Assembly (NCBI RefSeq): GCF_014696105.1
Contig: NZ_JACJPO010000018.1
Location: 80,096 to 144,095, forward strand
From: Microcoleus sp. FACHB-1515
Lineage (GTDB): Bacteria > Cyanobacteriota > Cyanobacteriia > Elainellales > Elainellaceae
Length of the DNA: 64,000 nt
Direction: 5' to 3'
How positions within the stretch are numbered: position 1 is the stretch's first letter; each line of letters opens with the position of its first letter. The notes under the pieces are model-generated. The model searched no databases and was not told the origin of the DNA. It worked only from the letters and a program-made list of their open reading frames with translations. Both the position numbers and the translations under genes were made by a program. Shown one piece after another: positions 20,689 through 30,422 of the stretch.

Positions 20689-22497
20689 ATGACCTCTGAT
20701 TCCATTCGCGAAAAATCTCGACTGCGTGAAACCGACTGGCGACTGCTGCGGCGACTGTTTCCGTATGCGCGGCAGAATACTCGGCTGCTGGCGATCGCGC
20801 TGATCATGCTCATTCCACTTTCGCTTTCGGATGCGATTCAGCCGATTTTGGTGGGACAGGCGATTTCGCTGATTCGGGGTGAGCCGACAGTAGGATTTTT
20901 GCAGGGGCGAACTTTGGCGCAGGGACTCAATCTTTTGGTGGGGCTGCTGCTGGTGACGATTTTGGTGCAGCTTTCCCTGACGGGGGTGCAGAATTTTCTG
21001 ATTCAAAAAGTCGGCCAGCGAATCACCGCCAGCATTCGCGCAGATTTGTTTGATCACGTCACGTCGTTAGCGGTGCGGTTTTTCGATCGCACTCCGGTCG
21101 GTCGCCTGATCACTCGGCTCACCAGCGATGTGGATGCATTGGGCGATGTGTTTTCAACGGGCGCGATCGGCATTTTGAGCGATCTTTTTTCGATGCTGAC
21201 GATCGTGGTGGTGATGTTTACGCTTCAGTGGGAATTGGCGCTCTTGCTGGTATTGATGCTGCTGCCAATTACCGCTTTAATTATTTTGTTTCAGCAGCGC
21301 TATCGCCGCGCCAACTATCGCGCTAGAGAAGAATTATCAGCACTCAATTCCACGCTGCAAGAAAACATTGTCGGCATTAACGTCGTGCAGCTTTTTCGAC
21401 GTGAACAGTTCAACGCTGATTTGTTTCGTAAAATCAATTTGCGATACATCAAAGAAGTCGATCGCACCATTTTTTATGATTCTGCCGTTTCCGCTACGCT
21501 AGAGTGGGTGTCGCTCGTGGCGATCGGTGGTGTTCTCTGGCTCGGCGGCGTTCTCGTCACGCAAAATCAAATCACCTTTGGAACGCTCGCTTCATTTATT
21601 TTGTTTGGTCAGCGACTGTTCAATCCGCTGCGTCAATTTGCAGAAAAATTCACGTCCATTCAAGCGGGATTTACTGCGCTAGAGCGAGTGGGTGATATTC
21701 TCAACGAACCGATCGAAATTCGCGATCCTGCCGACTTCCGCCTGTCAATTTCCGACACTCCAAATCGTCCGGGCGAAATTCGCTTTGAGCAAGTTTGGTT
21801 TGGCTACAAACCCAATGAATATGTGTTGAAAAATTTAGATTTCACGATTCGTCCGGGTGAAAAAGTTGCGCTGGTTGGCCCGACAGGAGCCGGAAAAAGT
21901 TCGATTATTCGCTTGCTGTGTCGGCTATATGAAACGACGAAAGGGCGAATCTTGCTCGACGGCGTGGATATTCGCGACCTCCCCCAAGCGGAACTGCGTC
22001 GCCGCCTGACGGTGATTTTGCAGGACGGCTTTTTGTTTGCGGGAGATGTGAAAAGCAATATTGCGCTGGGGGAGGATTATTCGATCGAGCAAATTCGCCA
22101 CGCTGCCGAACAAACCAACGTTGCTCAGTTTATCGAGCAGCTACCCCAAGGATATAACACGGAACTGCGCGAACGCGGCACGAATTTATCTGGCGGGCAA
22201 AAGCAGCTTTTGGCGTTTGCTCGCGCTGCCGTGCGGAATCCGCCGATTCTCGTCCTTGATGAAGCAACGGCCAATCTCGATGTCGGAACGGAATCGCTGA
22301 TTCAAGAAGCGCTAGAGCGACTGCTGGAAGGCCGAACGGCGATCATCATCGCGCACCGACTTTCGACCATTCGCAATGTCGATCGCATCCTGGTTCTCAA
22401 GCAAGGCCAGCTTGTTGAATCTGGCACGCACGAGGAACTGCTGAACCTGAGTGGACTGTATGCCAGCCTCTATCGTCTGCAAATGCTGGAAGGCTAG
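20689..22497 (+). CDS. ABC exporter, fused membrane and ATPase domains (MsbA/MDR-like half-transporter)
   Basis: A 602-residue half-transporter that should work as a homodimer or with a partner. The membrane domain (about 15-320) has six helices. The ATPase domain has Walker A GPTGAGKSS (about residue 397), Q-loop ILQDGFLF, signature LSGGQ, Walker B ILVLDEA and H-loop AHRLST. The substrate cannot be read from the sequence; family members export lipids, peptides or drugs. ATG 20689 is preferred over a TTG three codons upstream. It overlaps the converging CAP gene by 4 bp. Confidence 0.92.
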   Translation: MTSDSIREKSRLRETDWRLLRRLFPYARQNTRLLAIALIMLIPLSLSDAIQPILVGQAISLIRGEPTVGFLQGRTLAQGLNLLVGLLLVTILVQLSLTGVQNFLIQKVGQRITASIRADLFDHVTSLAVRFFDRTPVGRLITRLTSDVDALGDVFSTGAIGILSDLFSMLTIVVVMFTLQWELALLLVLMLLPITALIILFQQRYRRANYRAREELSALNSTLQENIVGINVVQLFRREQFNADLFRKINLRYIKEVDRTIFYDSAVSATLEWVSLVAIGGVLWLGGVLVTQNQITFGTLASFILFGQRLFNPLRQFAEKFTSIQAGFTALERVGDILNEPIEIRDPADFRLSISDTPNRPGEIRFEQVWFGYKPNEYVLKNLDFTIRPGEKVALVGPTGAGKSSIIRLLCRLYETTKGRILLDGVDIRDLPQAELRRRLTVILQDGFLFAGDVKSNIALGEDYSIEQIRHAAEQTNVAQFIEQLPQGYNTELRERGTNLSGGQKQLLAFARAAVRNPPILVLDEATANLDVGTESLIQEALERLLEGRTAIIIAHRLSTIRNVDRILVLKQGQLVESGTHEELLNLSGLYASLYRLQMLEG

Positions 22498-23300
22498 CCG
22501 TTGCGTCCGTTATCGGGGACGTTGGGGATGACGCGGACATCGATCGGTGTGCCCATCGACTGCGACCAGTAGGAACTAAATGTGAACCGTCCAGGATCAG
22601 GCTTGAGGACAAAATAGCCAACGCCAATTTCCTGCACCTGATAGGCCAGCATGTTAGCGCGATGGCCGGGACTGTTGATCCAGCCGCGCATGGCGCTTTC
22701 GGCTGTAGTGTGTCCCGCTGCCAGATTTTCGGCAGCTTGTGAAAAGTCATAGCCTGCCGCTTTAATGCGATCCCAGGGGGAGGAGCCGTCTTTTCCGGTG
22801 TGGCTCCAGTTGTCGTCGATCGCCAAACTGCGAGCATACGCGTGAGCCGCCTGCGTCAGTTGCGTATTCACCGCGAGCGCAGGCAACCCTTTTGACTCGC
22901 GAAACGCATTGGTGCGCTGCACGATTTCATAAGCTTCGCTGACTTTATTTGTGCGTGTGGCGGCAACCTGAAGCCGATAGCGCATCGCGTCGTCGCTCTT
23001 GGGCAGCACGCGAAGGAAATATGTTCCTGCGGATAAACCCTGGATGTCGATCGCGTCTAAACCGCTGGCCGATCGCGAACTGGCAACGGTTTCGCCAAGC
23101 TCTGCACGTCCATCGCGATCGCGGTCTTGAATCAGTTCCACATCCGCATTTGCGCCCAAGCTACGCAGTTTGAGATTCAAGCTGCTGCGCTGCTTCAGGT
23201 TGAACTGATACAGCTTGTGATCGTCTCCCAGTCGGTCGTTCAGCCGAACAGGATTCGATCGCACCTTGAGGCTTTGGGCTGAGTTCAAACGAAATGACAT
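22494..23300 (-). CDS. CAP (SCP/PR-1-like) domain protein with N-terminal pre-peptidase domain
   Basis: 268 residues. The N-terminal half (about 15-115) resembles the bacterial pre-peptidase C-terminal (PPC) beta domain, including a DRDRDGRAELGE calcium-like loop and LSAGTYFLRV. The C-terminal half is a CAP domain with the conserved cavity residues visible in NWSHTG, AAENLA and NSPGHRANML. CAP proteins are usually extracellular, yet no clear signal peptide is present here. Catalysis and target are unknown. Confidence 0.87.
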   Translation of the reverse strand: MSFRLNSAQSLKVRSNPVRLNDRLGDDHKLYQFNLKQRSSLNLKLRSLGANADVELIQDRDRDGRAELGETVASSRSASGLDAIDIQGLSAGTYFLRVLPKSDDAMRYRLQVAATRTNKVSEAYEIVQRTNAFRESKGLPALAVNTQLTQAAHAYARSLAIDDNWSHTGKDGSSPWDRIKAAGYDFSQAAENLAAGHTTAESAMRGWINSPGHRANMLAYQVQEIGVGYFVLKPDPGRFTFSSYWSQSMGTPIDVRVIPNVPDNGRNG

Positions 23301-23368
23301 CGCTGCTGCCTGTGAACAACGAATGGCTTGACGGACGATCGAGCGCGAATGTGCCCGCTCAGAACGAT

Positions 23369-23758
23369 TTACGATGGCAAAACGGCGATGCAGTCAATTT
23401 CGACCCGCACATCTTTGGGCAGGCGAGCGACTTCCACACAGGCGCGAGCGGGCGCAGTTGCCTCGTCAAACCAGCGGGCATAGACAACGTTCATGGCGTT
23501 GAAATCGTTCAGATCCGCAAGATAGACAGTGGTTTTAACCACATCTGCGATCGATGCGCCTGCTGCCTGCAAAACCGCGACGAGGTTGGCGATCGCCTGC
23601 TCGGTTTGCTGACTCACTTCTGCGCTGACGATCGCGCCCGTCTGAGGATCAAGCGGAATTTGACCTGAAACAAAAAGAAACGACCCAGCAGCGATCGCTT
23701 GACTGTATGGCCCGACGGGGGCAGGAGCTTGTTCAGTGTGAATGACAGTGCGACTCAT
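23369..23758 (-). CDS. RidA-family imine/enamine deaminase
   Basis: RidA enzymes hydrolyse reactive 2-aminoacrylate and related imines made by PLP enzymes. The 129-residue protein covers the whole family: it begins [11 protein letters not shown], continues [10 protein letters not shown], and has the substrate-binding Arg in [20 protein letters not shown]. It lies 5 bp after the Nudix gene and is probably co-transcribed with it. Confidence 0.92.
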   Translation of the reverse strand: MSRTVIHTEQAPAPVGPYSQAIAAGSFLFVSGQIPLDPQTGAIVSAEVSQQTEQAIANLVAVLQAAGASIADVVKTTVYLADLNDFNAMNVVYARWFDEATAPARACVEVARLPKDVRVEIDCIAVLPS

Positions 23759-23763
23759 GTGAA

Positions 23764-24195
23764 TTATCCAAGCGCAGGACGATGACCAGTGGCGCGATAG
23801 TGTTGATAGTCGCGCAAAATGGAATCGTGGTCAAAGCACAAGTTCGTCGGCAGTTGGTCGAGTTCAAACACTTGCACGCTCTGGGCATCGTCGCCTGCTT
23901 GAGGTGTGCCGCTGGCAGTGGCAAGAAAGACAACGCTGAGCGTGTGCTGGCGCGGGTCGCGATCGGGATCAGAATATACGTGAAACTGCTCAACCAGCTT
24001 GACTTCCAAGCCTGTTTCTTCTTGCGCTTCGCGTTTGGCAGCGGTTTCAACTGATTCGCCATAATCAACAAAGCCACCGGGAAGCGCCCAGCCGAAAGGC
24101 TCATTGCGCCGCTCAATAAGGACGATCGCCGCCTGCGATCGATCGCTCAGTTCAATAATCAAATCAACAGTCGGAGTCGGATTGCGGTGAGCCAC
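23764..24195 (-). CDS. Nudix hydrolase
   Basis: A 143-residue hydrolase of nucleoside-diphosphate-linked compounds. A complete Nudix box [20 protein letters not shown], continued by ETGLEV, matches Gx5Ex7REUxEExGU. The substrate is not predictable. The start is GTG at 24195 without an obvious ribosome binding site. First gene of a two-gene operon with ridA-like. Confidence 0.9.
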   Translation of the reverse strand: MAHRNPTPTVDLIIELSDRSQAAIVLIERRNEPFGWALPGGFVDYGESVETAAKREAQEETGLEVKLVEQFHVYSDPDRDPRQHTLSVVFLATASGTPQAGDDAQSVQVFELDQLPTNLCFDHDSILRDYQHYRATGHRPALG

Positions 24196-24249
24196 ACATA
24201 TAACGGAAAAACTGCTTTCTCAGGATAGCGATCGCTGAGTGCGGCGCGA

Positions 24250-24759
24250 TTAAGCTTCGTGACGTTCGACGATCGCTTCCATCGTGCTGCTGAGATAGTG
24301 GCCGGACATGATGCTGCTGGACAAGCAATATTTGTGAGTGTCGAGGCGATGGAGCGTTTCAAATCCGGTTCGACGCTGACGATCGCCCAAAACCCAGTAG
24401 CGCTGTACGATCGATTCGGGCGCGATCCAGCCTTCACCTTCGACGCGACCCAGTTCACTATGTTGCAAAACAAAAGTGTATTGGCGCTCACCCGGATTGA
24501 GGCGTCCGCGATATTGAAAAGAAACTTCGGGGCGATCGATCGTGGGAAACATTAGCTTTGTCACCATCGTATACCAGCCGTCGCGACTCCAGGCCACCAG
24601 GATTTTGCCTTTGACGGTGACAGGCAGGCCATCGCGATCGAGCCAGCTTCCTTGCAGCGTCCAGCGGCCTGCTTCCAAAAGAAAAGAGTGAGACACAATA
24701 GCCATTCCTGATATCTTATTCGCCCAAGGCCGATCGAAAGACGCTGAATTATCTTTCAT
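24250..24759 (-). CDS. Conserved hypothetical beta-rich protein
   Basis: 169 residues, predicted beta-rich, with alternating hydrophobic strands (WTLQGSWLDRDG, KGKILVAWSRDGWYTMVTKLMF, YTFVLQHSELGRVEGEGWI). It resembles small lipocalin/DUF-type barrels, but I do not recognise a family. It starts 5 bp after anmK and is probably the last gene of the ktrB-ktrA-anmK transcript. An internal ATG at 24705 is an alternative start. Confidence 0.65.
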   Translation of the reverse strand: MKDNSASFDRPWANKISGMAIVSHSFLLEAGRWTLQGSWLDRDGLPVTVKGKILVAWSRDGWYTMVTKLMFPTIDRPEVSFQYRGRLNPGERQYTFVLQHSELGRVEGEGWIAPESIVQRYWVLGDRQRRTGFETLHRLDTHKYCLSSSIMSGHYLSSTMEAIVERHEA

Positions 24760-24764
24760 CAGTA

Positions 24765-25898
24765 TTACCTAGAGAACTGGCGACTCGGTATGTAGCTTTC
24801 CCCCAGAATCATGGCTTTCGCTGCACCTGTCACCTCCGGAAGATTACCGGGGATGCCGAGTTGATGCCAATAGGCAAGGACGGCAAACGCGATCGCTTCC
24901 TTAAAATCCGCATTCAATCCGGCCTCATCCGTCGTAAGCACCGTTGCTTGAAATCGTGCCTGAAGGCGCGATCGCAAGTAGCGGTTGTGACTGCCGCCGC
25001 CGCAGAGCAACACTTGATCTGGCAACCGAGGCAAAAAGTTCTCGTAACTATGAGCGATCGAAGCGGCGGTAAGTTCCGTCAGCGTGGCGAGAATGTCAGC
25101 CGAATCAAGGTCATGGGCTTCGGCCAGTCGATCGCGTAGGTAATCCGCGCCAAACAATTCGCGTCCGGTCGATTTGGGCGGTGGCGCTTGAAAAAAGTCG
25201 TGACCCAGCCAGCGATCGACCAGTTCCAGGTCAGGCTGGCCGCTGGCTGCCCATGCGCCATCGCGATCGTATCGCTGAGTTCCATCCGATAGCTGCTGGA
25301 CAGCGAGATCGAGAAGCGAATTGCCAGGACCCGTATCCCAACCGAGGACTTGGCTGCGATCGGCAGGCAGATAGGTGACATTGCCGATGCCGCCGATGTT
25401 TTGCACCGCCCGATCGAGCGTGGGATGCGTCAGCAAGCAGGCATCGACGGGCGACACCATTGGCGCACCTTCGCCGCCCACTGCAATGTCAGCGGCGCGA
25501 AAGTTGCTGACTGTCGGAATCTGAGTGAGGCGGGCGATCGCGGCTCCGCGACCCAGTTGGACACTATAAGCTAGAGAGTGGTCGCTCGAACGGGGATGAT
25601 GAAAAACCGTTTGGCCGTGTGAGCCAATCAGATCGACGGATGGCTGATTAGCGGCTAAGGCAATCGCCGCCTCCGCAAAAACTGCCGCAATCTCGTCATC
25701 CAAAGCGGCAAAATCAGCGAGGGAAAGCGAGGCTCCACCTGCGACCGCAAGAATGCGATCGCGCAAATCGGCAGGATAGGGATAAGTCTGAGCAGCAATC
25801 AGTTGAGCTTGCAAATCGTGAGTTGTGCCGCTGATTTCAACAAGCGCTGCGTCAATGCCGTCTACCGAGGTGCCGCTGATCAAGCCAATCACGCGCAT
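24765..25898 (-). CDS. anmK: Anhydro-N-acetylmuramic acid kinase AnmK
   Basis: Converts 1,6-anhydro-MurNAc from wall turnover into MurNAc-6-phosphate. The 377-residue protein has the N-terminal ATP-binding [16 protein letters not shown], the GSHGQTVFH segment, and [12 protein letters not shown] near the C-terminus, all typical of AnmK. I chose the ATG at 25898, where homologues begin; a GTG at 25908-25910 overlaps the ktrA stop as GTGA and is a real alternative for coupled translation. Confidence 0.92.
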   Translation of the reverse strand: MRVIGLISGTSVDGIDAALVEISGTTHDLQAQLIAAQTYPYPADLRDRILAVAGGASLSLADFAALDDEIAAVFAEAAIALAANQPSVDLIGSHGQTVFHHPRSSDHSLAYSVQLGRGAAIARLTQIPTVSNFRAADIAVGGEGAPMVSPVDACLLTHPTLDRAVQNIGGIGNVTYLPADRSQVLGWDTGPGNSLLDLAVQQLSDGTQRYDRDGAWAASGQPDLELVDRWLGHDFFQAPPPKSTGRELFGADYLRDRLAEAHDLDSADILATLTELTAASIAHSYENFLPRLPDQVLLCGGGSHNRYLRSRLQARFQATVLTTDEAGLNADFKEAIAFAVLAYWHQLGIPGNLPEVTGAAKAMILGESYIPSRQFSR

Positions 25899-25906
25899 GG
25901 AAATTC

Positions 25907-26608
25907 TCACGTAGGAAGTGCGCCAAGTCCTTGATTCGAGCCGATCACGACGATCGCTTCGCCGCGACGCAGCCGCCGACTTGGTAGCGGATTAATTGTG
26001 AAGCGACCATCATAGCTGACGGCCAGCAGCGTCAGGTCGTATTTGTTACGCAGTTGCAGTTCGGCGATCGTTTTGCCGTCAAACGCTTCGGGAACCAGCA
26101 GTTCGACAATGCTGTTTTCCGGGTCAAGATCGAAGCGATCGAGAATGTTGGGCTGTGTGAGCGATCGTGCCAGTTCGCAGCCTGCTTGGTGTTCTGGAAA
26201 GATGACCAGATCGGCTCCGACTTTTTTGAGCAGCTTTTCATGAATTTGCGACGAGGCTTTAGCAACGACATGTTCCACGCCGCCATCTTTAAGATTGAGC
26301 GTTGTAATTACGCTTTCTTCCACATAGTTGCCGATCGCCACGATGATCGTGTTGAATTCAAAGACGCCTGCTTCTTTGAGGGCGGCAGGGTCAGTTGAAT
26401 CGAGTTCGATCGCTCGCACGGCTAAGTTGTCGCTGAGCAATTGGGCGACGCGCTTTTCGTCTGAATCGATTCCCATGACCTCAAAGCCGGAATTGTGCAG
26501 CGTTTGGCAGACCGCACGGCCAAATCGCCCCAATCCGATGACCGCAAACTGCTTGCTCGGTCGGGTGCTGCGTAGACTGCCAAAAAAGCCTAAAGAAGAC
26601 AGGTTCAC
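25907..26608 (-). CDS. ktrA: Potassium uptake regulatory subunit KtrA (TrkA-type RCK protein)
   Basis: Cytoplasmic gating ring of the Ktr K+ channel, responding to nucleotides. The Rossmann motif [12 protein letters not shown] is followed by EVMGIDSDE (nucleotide-ribose Asp) and an RCK_C domain (about 150-233, [11 protein letters not shown]...). The GTG at 26608 is preferred because GGAGA lies seven bases upstream and the N-terminus NLSSLGFF matches cyanobacterial KtrA as I recall it; a TTG at 26644 would add 12 residues. It follows ktrB in the same direction. Confidence 0.9.
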   Translation of the reverse strand: MNLSSLGFFGSLRSTRPSKQFAVIGLGRFGRAVCQTLHNSGFEVMGIDSDEKRVAQLLSDNLAVRAIELDSTDPAALKEAGVFEFNTIIVAIGNYVEESVITTLNLKDGGVEHVVAKASSQIHEKLLKKVGADLVIFPEHQAGCELARSLTQPNILDRFDLDPENSIVELLVPEAFDGKTIAELQLRNKYDLTLLAVSYDGRFTINPLPSRRLRRGEAIVVIGSNQGLGALPT

Positions 26609-26702
26609 GAATTTTCTCCGAGGATATCGAGCAACTGCAAGCAAACGTTCAATCTAAGCCTCGGTCTTTAAACTAGCAGCGATCGCGCTTGCCAAAACAG
26701 CT

Positions 26703-28049
26703 TTAACCAACCAGCAGATTTTCCTGAGGAAAGCGGATGACGGTTGGCTTGGGATCGCCCAACAGCGCACCGATCAGCAGCAGCACGCCCACCCGACCGA
26801 TATACATTGTTGCCACCAGCACTAGTTTGGCAAAAACCGACAGACCTGCCGTAATGCCCGTAGACAGCCCGACCGTACAAAACGCCGAAACCACTTCAAA
26901 CAGAATTTGAATAAAGTCTAGCTGCGGATCAGAAATGGTGATCAGTCCGGTCATGACAATCAGCGTGATGATCGACCCGACGGCGACGGCGATCGCTTTG
27001 AGAATAACAGGGATCGGCAGTTGGCGCTCGTAGATCTGCACCGTTTCCTGTCCGCGCAAGACGGCAACCGTACTGCGCGTGAGAACCCGCAAGGTCGTGG
27101 TTTTGATGCCGCCCGCTGTGCTGCCCGGACTGCCGCCGATGAACATGAGCGCGATCGAAATGAACAAGCCTGCCGTTGTCATTTCACCGACATTGATCGT
27201 GTTGAATCCGGCTGTGCGCGGCGTCACTGCGGCAAACCACGCGGTCAACAGGCGCGTTACCGGATCGAGCGGGGCAAGCGTACCGGGATTGTTGACTTCA
27301 GTGAGAAACAATCCGATCGTGCCAAGCACCAGTAGAACCAGCGTGGTGCTGACGGCAACTTTGAAATTGAGCGAGAGTACAGGTCGCTCGATCGATGGCT
27401 GCTTGCCTCGGTGAAGTCGCGATCGCAGCCACAGATACATCTCAAAAATCGCCTCATAGCCGATGCCGCCAAAAATAATCAAACCGGGAATTACCAGATT
27501 GATCAGCCATGAAGACTGGTAGCCGACCAAATTATCGGAGAACAAGCTAAAGCCCGCATTGTTCCAAGCTGTAATGCTGTGAAAAAGAGCTAGCCACACC
27601 GCTCGACCGAAATCGTGATCTGGCAAAAACACTGGGATCATCAAAAGTGCGCCCGTCAACTCAAACAGCAGCGTTGTCGCGATGATGGACTGAATCACTT
27701 GTGAAACGCCTTCGAGTCCGGGGCGATCGAGCGCTTGCTGAACGGCCACCTTATCGCGCAGCCCAAACCTGCGACCCAGCAGCAGCAGCAGAAATGTCGT
27801 TGCCGTCATGTAGCCCAAGCCGCCAATTTGCACAAGAGCGGCAATGACAACATGCCCCCAGTCCGAAAAATAAGTTCCGGTATCAACAATGATGTGCCCC
27901 GTTACGCAAACCGCCGAAGTTGACGTAAAGAGCGCCACGATCGGATCGTTCCAGTCGCCGCTGCTGGTGGCTCCGGGCAGCAGCAAGAGCAGCGTTCCGA
28001 TCGCAATCACAGCCAAAAATCCCAGACAAATCGTTCGAGAAACGGTCAT
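26703..28049 (-). CDS. ktrB: Potassium channel subunit KtrB (TrkH family)
   Basis: Membrane K+ (Na+-dependent in cyanobacteria) uptake protein of 448 residues, built of four M1-P-M2 repeats. The four selectivity-filter loops are visible: AVCVTGHI, NNAGFSLF, RTAGFNTI and CTVGLSTG, each with its key glycine. The protein has ten or more hydrophobic segments and normal length. It is first in an operon with ktrA, anmK and a hypothetical gene, and divergent from the tocopherol methyltransferase with only 42 bp between starts. Confidence 0.93.
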   Translation of the reverse strand: MTVSRTICLGFLAVIAIGTLLLLLPGATSSGDWNDPIVALFTSTSAVCVTGHIIVDTGTYFSDWGHVVIAALVQIGGLGYMTATTFLLLLLGRRFGLRDKVAVQQALDRPGLEGVSQVIQSIIATTLLFELTGALLMIPVFLPDHDFGRAVWLALFHSITAWNNAGFSLFSDNLVGYQSSWLINLVIPGLIIFGGIGYEAIFEMYLWLRSRLHRGKQPSIERPVLSLNFKVAVSTTLVLLVLGTIGLFLTEVNNPGTLAPLDPVTRLLTAWFAAVTPRTAGFNTINVGEMTTAGLFISIALMFIGGSPGSTAGGIKTTTLRVLTRSTVAVLRGQETVQIYERQLPIPVILKAIAVAVGSIITLIVMTGLITISDPQLDFIQILFEVVSAFCTVGLSTGITAGLSVFAKLVLVATMYIGRVGVLLLIGALLGDPKPTVIRFPQENLLVG

Positions 28050-28091
28050 CAGCTAGAATTTTGCAAGAATATTTTCTGAGATTACCCTGTG

Positions 28092-28940
28092 ATGACCGCT
28101 TCTTTGCAACAGCAAATCCGTGAATTCTACGATGCCTCCTCTGGCCTGTGGGAACAGATTTGGGGTGAACACATGCATCACGGCTACTACGGCGCAACCG
28201 GAAGCGATCGCAAAGACCGCCGCCAAGCCCAAATTGATTTAATTGAAGAACTGCTGGCTTGGGGAAACGTTTCCCAGGCTGAAAACATTCTCGATGTTGG
28301 CTGCGGCATCGGCGGCAGTTCGCTCTACCTTGCCGAAAAATTCAACGCCCGCGCAACGGGAATCACTCTCAGTCCTGTGCAGGCCAACCGCGCAATCGAT
28401 CGCGCCCGCACCGCCAACCTGAGCGATCGCACTCAGTTCCTTGTTGCCGACGCGCTCAACACGCCCTTTGCCGACAACAGCTTTGATTTCGTCTGGTCGC
28501 TCGAAAGCGGCGAACATATGCCAGACAAAGCCCGCTTTCTGCAAGAGTGCTATCGCGTCCTCAAACCGGGCGGCACATTTCTGATGGCAACTTGGTGTCA
28601 CCGATCGATCGACCAAGCCCCGCTCACTGCCGACGAACAAAACCACCTCAACGACATCTACCGCGTCTACTGTCTCCCCTACGTGATCTCGCTGCCGCAG
28701 TACGAAGCGATCGCCCGCTCGATCGGATTTGCCGACATTCGCACAGCCGACTGGTCACAAGCCGTCGCTCCCTTTTGGAACGTCGTCATTGATTCTGCCC
28801 TCACCCCGTCTGCAATTTGGGGCTTACTGCAATCCGGTTGGACAACGATTCAGGCCGCCCTATCGCTGGGATTGATGCAGCGCGGCTACGATCGCGGCCT
28901 GGTCAAGTTCGGCCTCCTCTACGGCACAAAGGAGGAATGA
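28092..28940 (+). CDS. Gamma-tocopherol methyltransferase (VTE4-like)
   Basis: The SAM-dependent enzyme for the last step of alpha-tocopherol synthesis. The 282-residue protein closely follows the cyanobacterial enzyme as I remember it from Synechocystis: FYDASSGLWEQIWGEHMHHGYYG, SAM motif ILDVGCGIGGSSLYLA, WSLESGEHMPDK and ATWCHR. No transit-like extension is present. A GTG immediately before the ATG is a possible alternative start. Confidence 0.9.
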   Translation: MTASLQQQIREFYDASSGLWEQIWGEHMHHGYYGATGSDRKDRRQAQIDLIEELLAWGNVSQAENILDVGCGIGGSSLYLAEKFNARATGITLSPVQANRAIDRARTANLSDRTQFLVADALNTPFADNSFDFVWSLESGEHMPDKARFLQECYRVLKPGGTFLMATWCHRSIDQAPLTADEQNHLNDIYRVYCLPYVISLPQYEAIARSIGFADIRTADWSQAVAPFWNVVIDSALTPSAIWGLLQSGWTTIQAALSLGLMQRGYDRGLVKFGLLYGTKEE

Positions 28941-29072
28941 GGAAAACGCAGAAAAGGCAGGAGGCTCGAAAGCGAGGGACGCGGACGACCGACCGATGCC
29001 AAGACCACATTGACTGAGCGATCGCTCCCCCCTCAATTCCCCTTGAGAACCCGGACTTTGAGCAGTTCGGCT

Positions 29073-29091
29073 CCCTCCTTAGTAAGGAGGG
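29073..29091. repeat. Dispersed 19-bp palindrome CCCTCCTTA-N-TAAGGAGGG, copy 1
   Basis: A perfect 9-bp inverted repeat around one base, in the 295-bp gap before the hydrolase gene, which otherwise shows nothing. A second copy at 31537-31555 also shares flanking bases (GGCTC before, GAGGATCA after), so it is a repeat family and not a chance hairpin. Confidence 0.65.
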
Positions 29092-29235
29092 TTGGGGAGG
29101 ATCACTCCTGTTAAACCTCACCCTAGCCTCTACTGGTTCAGAAAATCAGAGGTAATCTTCACCCTAAAAAATCCATCTACCGAATCCTAATTCGCCACAG
29201 TAGCCTAGAGAAGTTTGATTTCGATCGCCCTCTCC

Positions 29236-30147
29236 ATGCTGCAATTTCAACCGCCTGGCTTCGTTCAACGCGCCACCTCCACCTCTCTTGGCGTCCTCGC
29301 CTACTACACCAGCGATCGAGACTTTTGGAACACCCCGCTCGATACCGTGTCGGGAGCGCTGCGCGATCGCCCGCCCTTAATTTTTCTACACAGCTTAGGT
29401 GGCGGCTCCTCAGCCTATGAATGGTCAAAAGTTTATCCCGCCTTTGCCGCCGACTATTCGATCGTTGCTCCAGATTTAATCGGCTGGGGACAATCCACAC
29501 ATCCCGTAAGGGACTACCAGCCCGAAGATTACTTTCAGGTGATCGCAGAATTCATTGAGAGTTTGGGCGAAAGCGCGATCGTGATAGCCTCCTCACTCAC
29601 AGCGGGACTCACCATCCGCCTCGCCATCCAAAAGCCGAACTTATTCAAGTCGCTATTTCTCGTTTCGCCTTCTGGCTACGGCGATTTCGGCATCGACTAT
29701 GGGCGCGGCATTCCCGCTCAGATTGCCAAAATTCCCTTCCTCGATCGCTTCATTTACTCGGTTGGCGCCGCGAACGAAGCCGCCGTGCGAAACTTTCTTG
29801 AGCAATTTTTGTTTGCCGATCGATCGCGCCTCACAGACGAAATCGTGCAGGCCTATCTCGCTTCTGCCCTGCAAATGAACGCTGAATATGCCGCACTGTC
29901 TTCACTGCGGGGCGATCTGTGCTTTGATCTGTCGCTCTATATGAATCAACTGCATGTGCCGACGGCGATCGTTTGGGGCGAAAAATCGCGCTTTGGCACT
30001 GTTGATCAAGGTCGCCGCTTGGCCGCTCTGAATCCAAAAGCCGTGCAGACGTTCGACGTGATTTCCGACTCTGGCGTTTTACCGCACCTCGAACTGCCTG
30101 CTGTCGTTGTTGGCCTGCTTCAGCGGCATCTCAACGCTTCTCAGTAA
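29236..30147 (+). CDS. Alpha/beta-hydrolase with atypical nucleophile elbow
   Basis: 303 residues of alpha/beta-hydrolase fold: oxyanion stretch LIFLHSLGGGSSAYEW, PDLIGWGQS, and a C-terminal His in GVLPHLELP. The nucleophile elbow reads IASSLTAG instead of GxSxG, so the catalytic serine lies in an unusual A-S-S-L-T context, and activity may be altered. The substrate is unknown. ATG 29236 is preferred over an upstream TTG at 29215. Confidence 0.8.
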   Translation: MLQFQPPGFVQRATSTSLGVLAYYTSDRDFWNTPLDTVSGALRDRPPLIFLHSLGGGSSAYEWSKVYPAFAADYSIVAPDLIGWGQSTHPVRDYQPEDYFQVIAEFIESLGESAIVIASSLTAGLTIRLAIQKPNLFKSLFLVSPSGYGDFGIDYGRGIPAQIAKIPFLDRFIYSVGAANEAAVRNFLEQFLFADRSRLTDEIVQAYLASALQMNAEYAALSSLRGDLCFDLSLYMNQLHVPTAIVWGEKSRFGTVDQGRRLAALNPKAVQTFDVISDSGVLPHLELPAVVVGLLQRHLNASQ

Positions 30148-30239
30148 GTGACAGCCTTTCCAGTCAGCGACAGCCCTGAGATAGGTGGCAAATGTTGCAA
30201 AATCTACACACAATAAAGATGTACTGATTGAGTCCGATC

Positions 30240-30389
30240 ATGGCAAGCAACGACAGCCGCAAACAGCGCATCATGGAACATCTCGCCCGCAGTTCTGGAG
30301 ATTACGTCACCAAGGCTGCCGCAAATCCGACGATCTCATCCGATCGCCGCCAGCAAATCATGGAACATATTCGACTAAGCAAAGGTTGA
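30240..30389 (+). CDS. Small 49-residue protein with an internal duplication
   Basis: Begins MASNDSRKQRIMEHLARSSG and ends RRQQIMEHIRLSKG: the motif R-x-Q-x-I-M-E-H-[LI]-x-x-S-x-G occurs twice, about 28 residues apart, joined by a polar linker. The repeated, in-frame conservation argues for a real gene despite the small size. It is soluble, basic and probably helical. I do not recognise the family. It lies alone after the hydrolase, with a T-run and hairpin (30397-30422) just after the stop. The ribosome binding site is weak. Confidence 0.62.
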   Translation: MASNDSRKQRIMEHLARSSGDYVTKAAANPTISSDRRQQIMEHIRLSKG

Positions 30390-30396
30390 ATTTTTT

Positions 30397-30422
30397 TAAG
30401 GGCATGGCACGCCGTGCCCTTA
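30397..30422. terminator. Palindromic terminator-like hairpin, GGGCA/TGCCC family
   Basis: TAAGGGCATGGC (30397-30408) pairs with GCCGTGCCCTTA (30411-30422) apart from one G-T pair. It separates the 49-residue gene from the converging ABC ATPase, and its last three bases are that gene's stop codon. It is related to the hairpin at 18846-18875. Confidence 0.6.
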
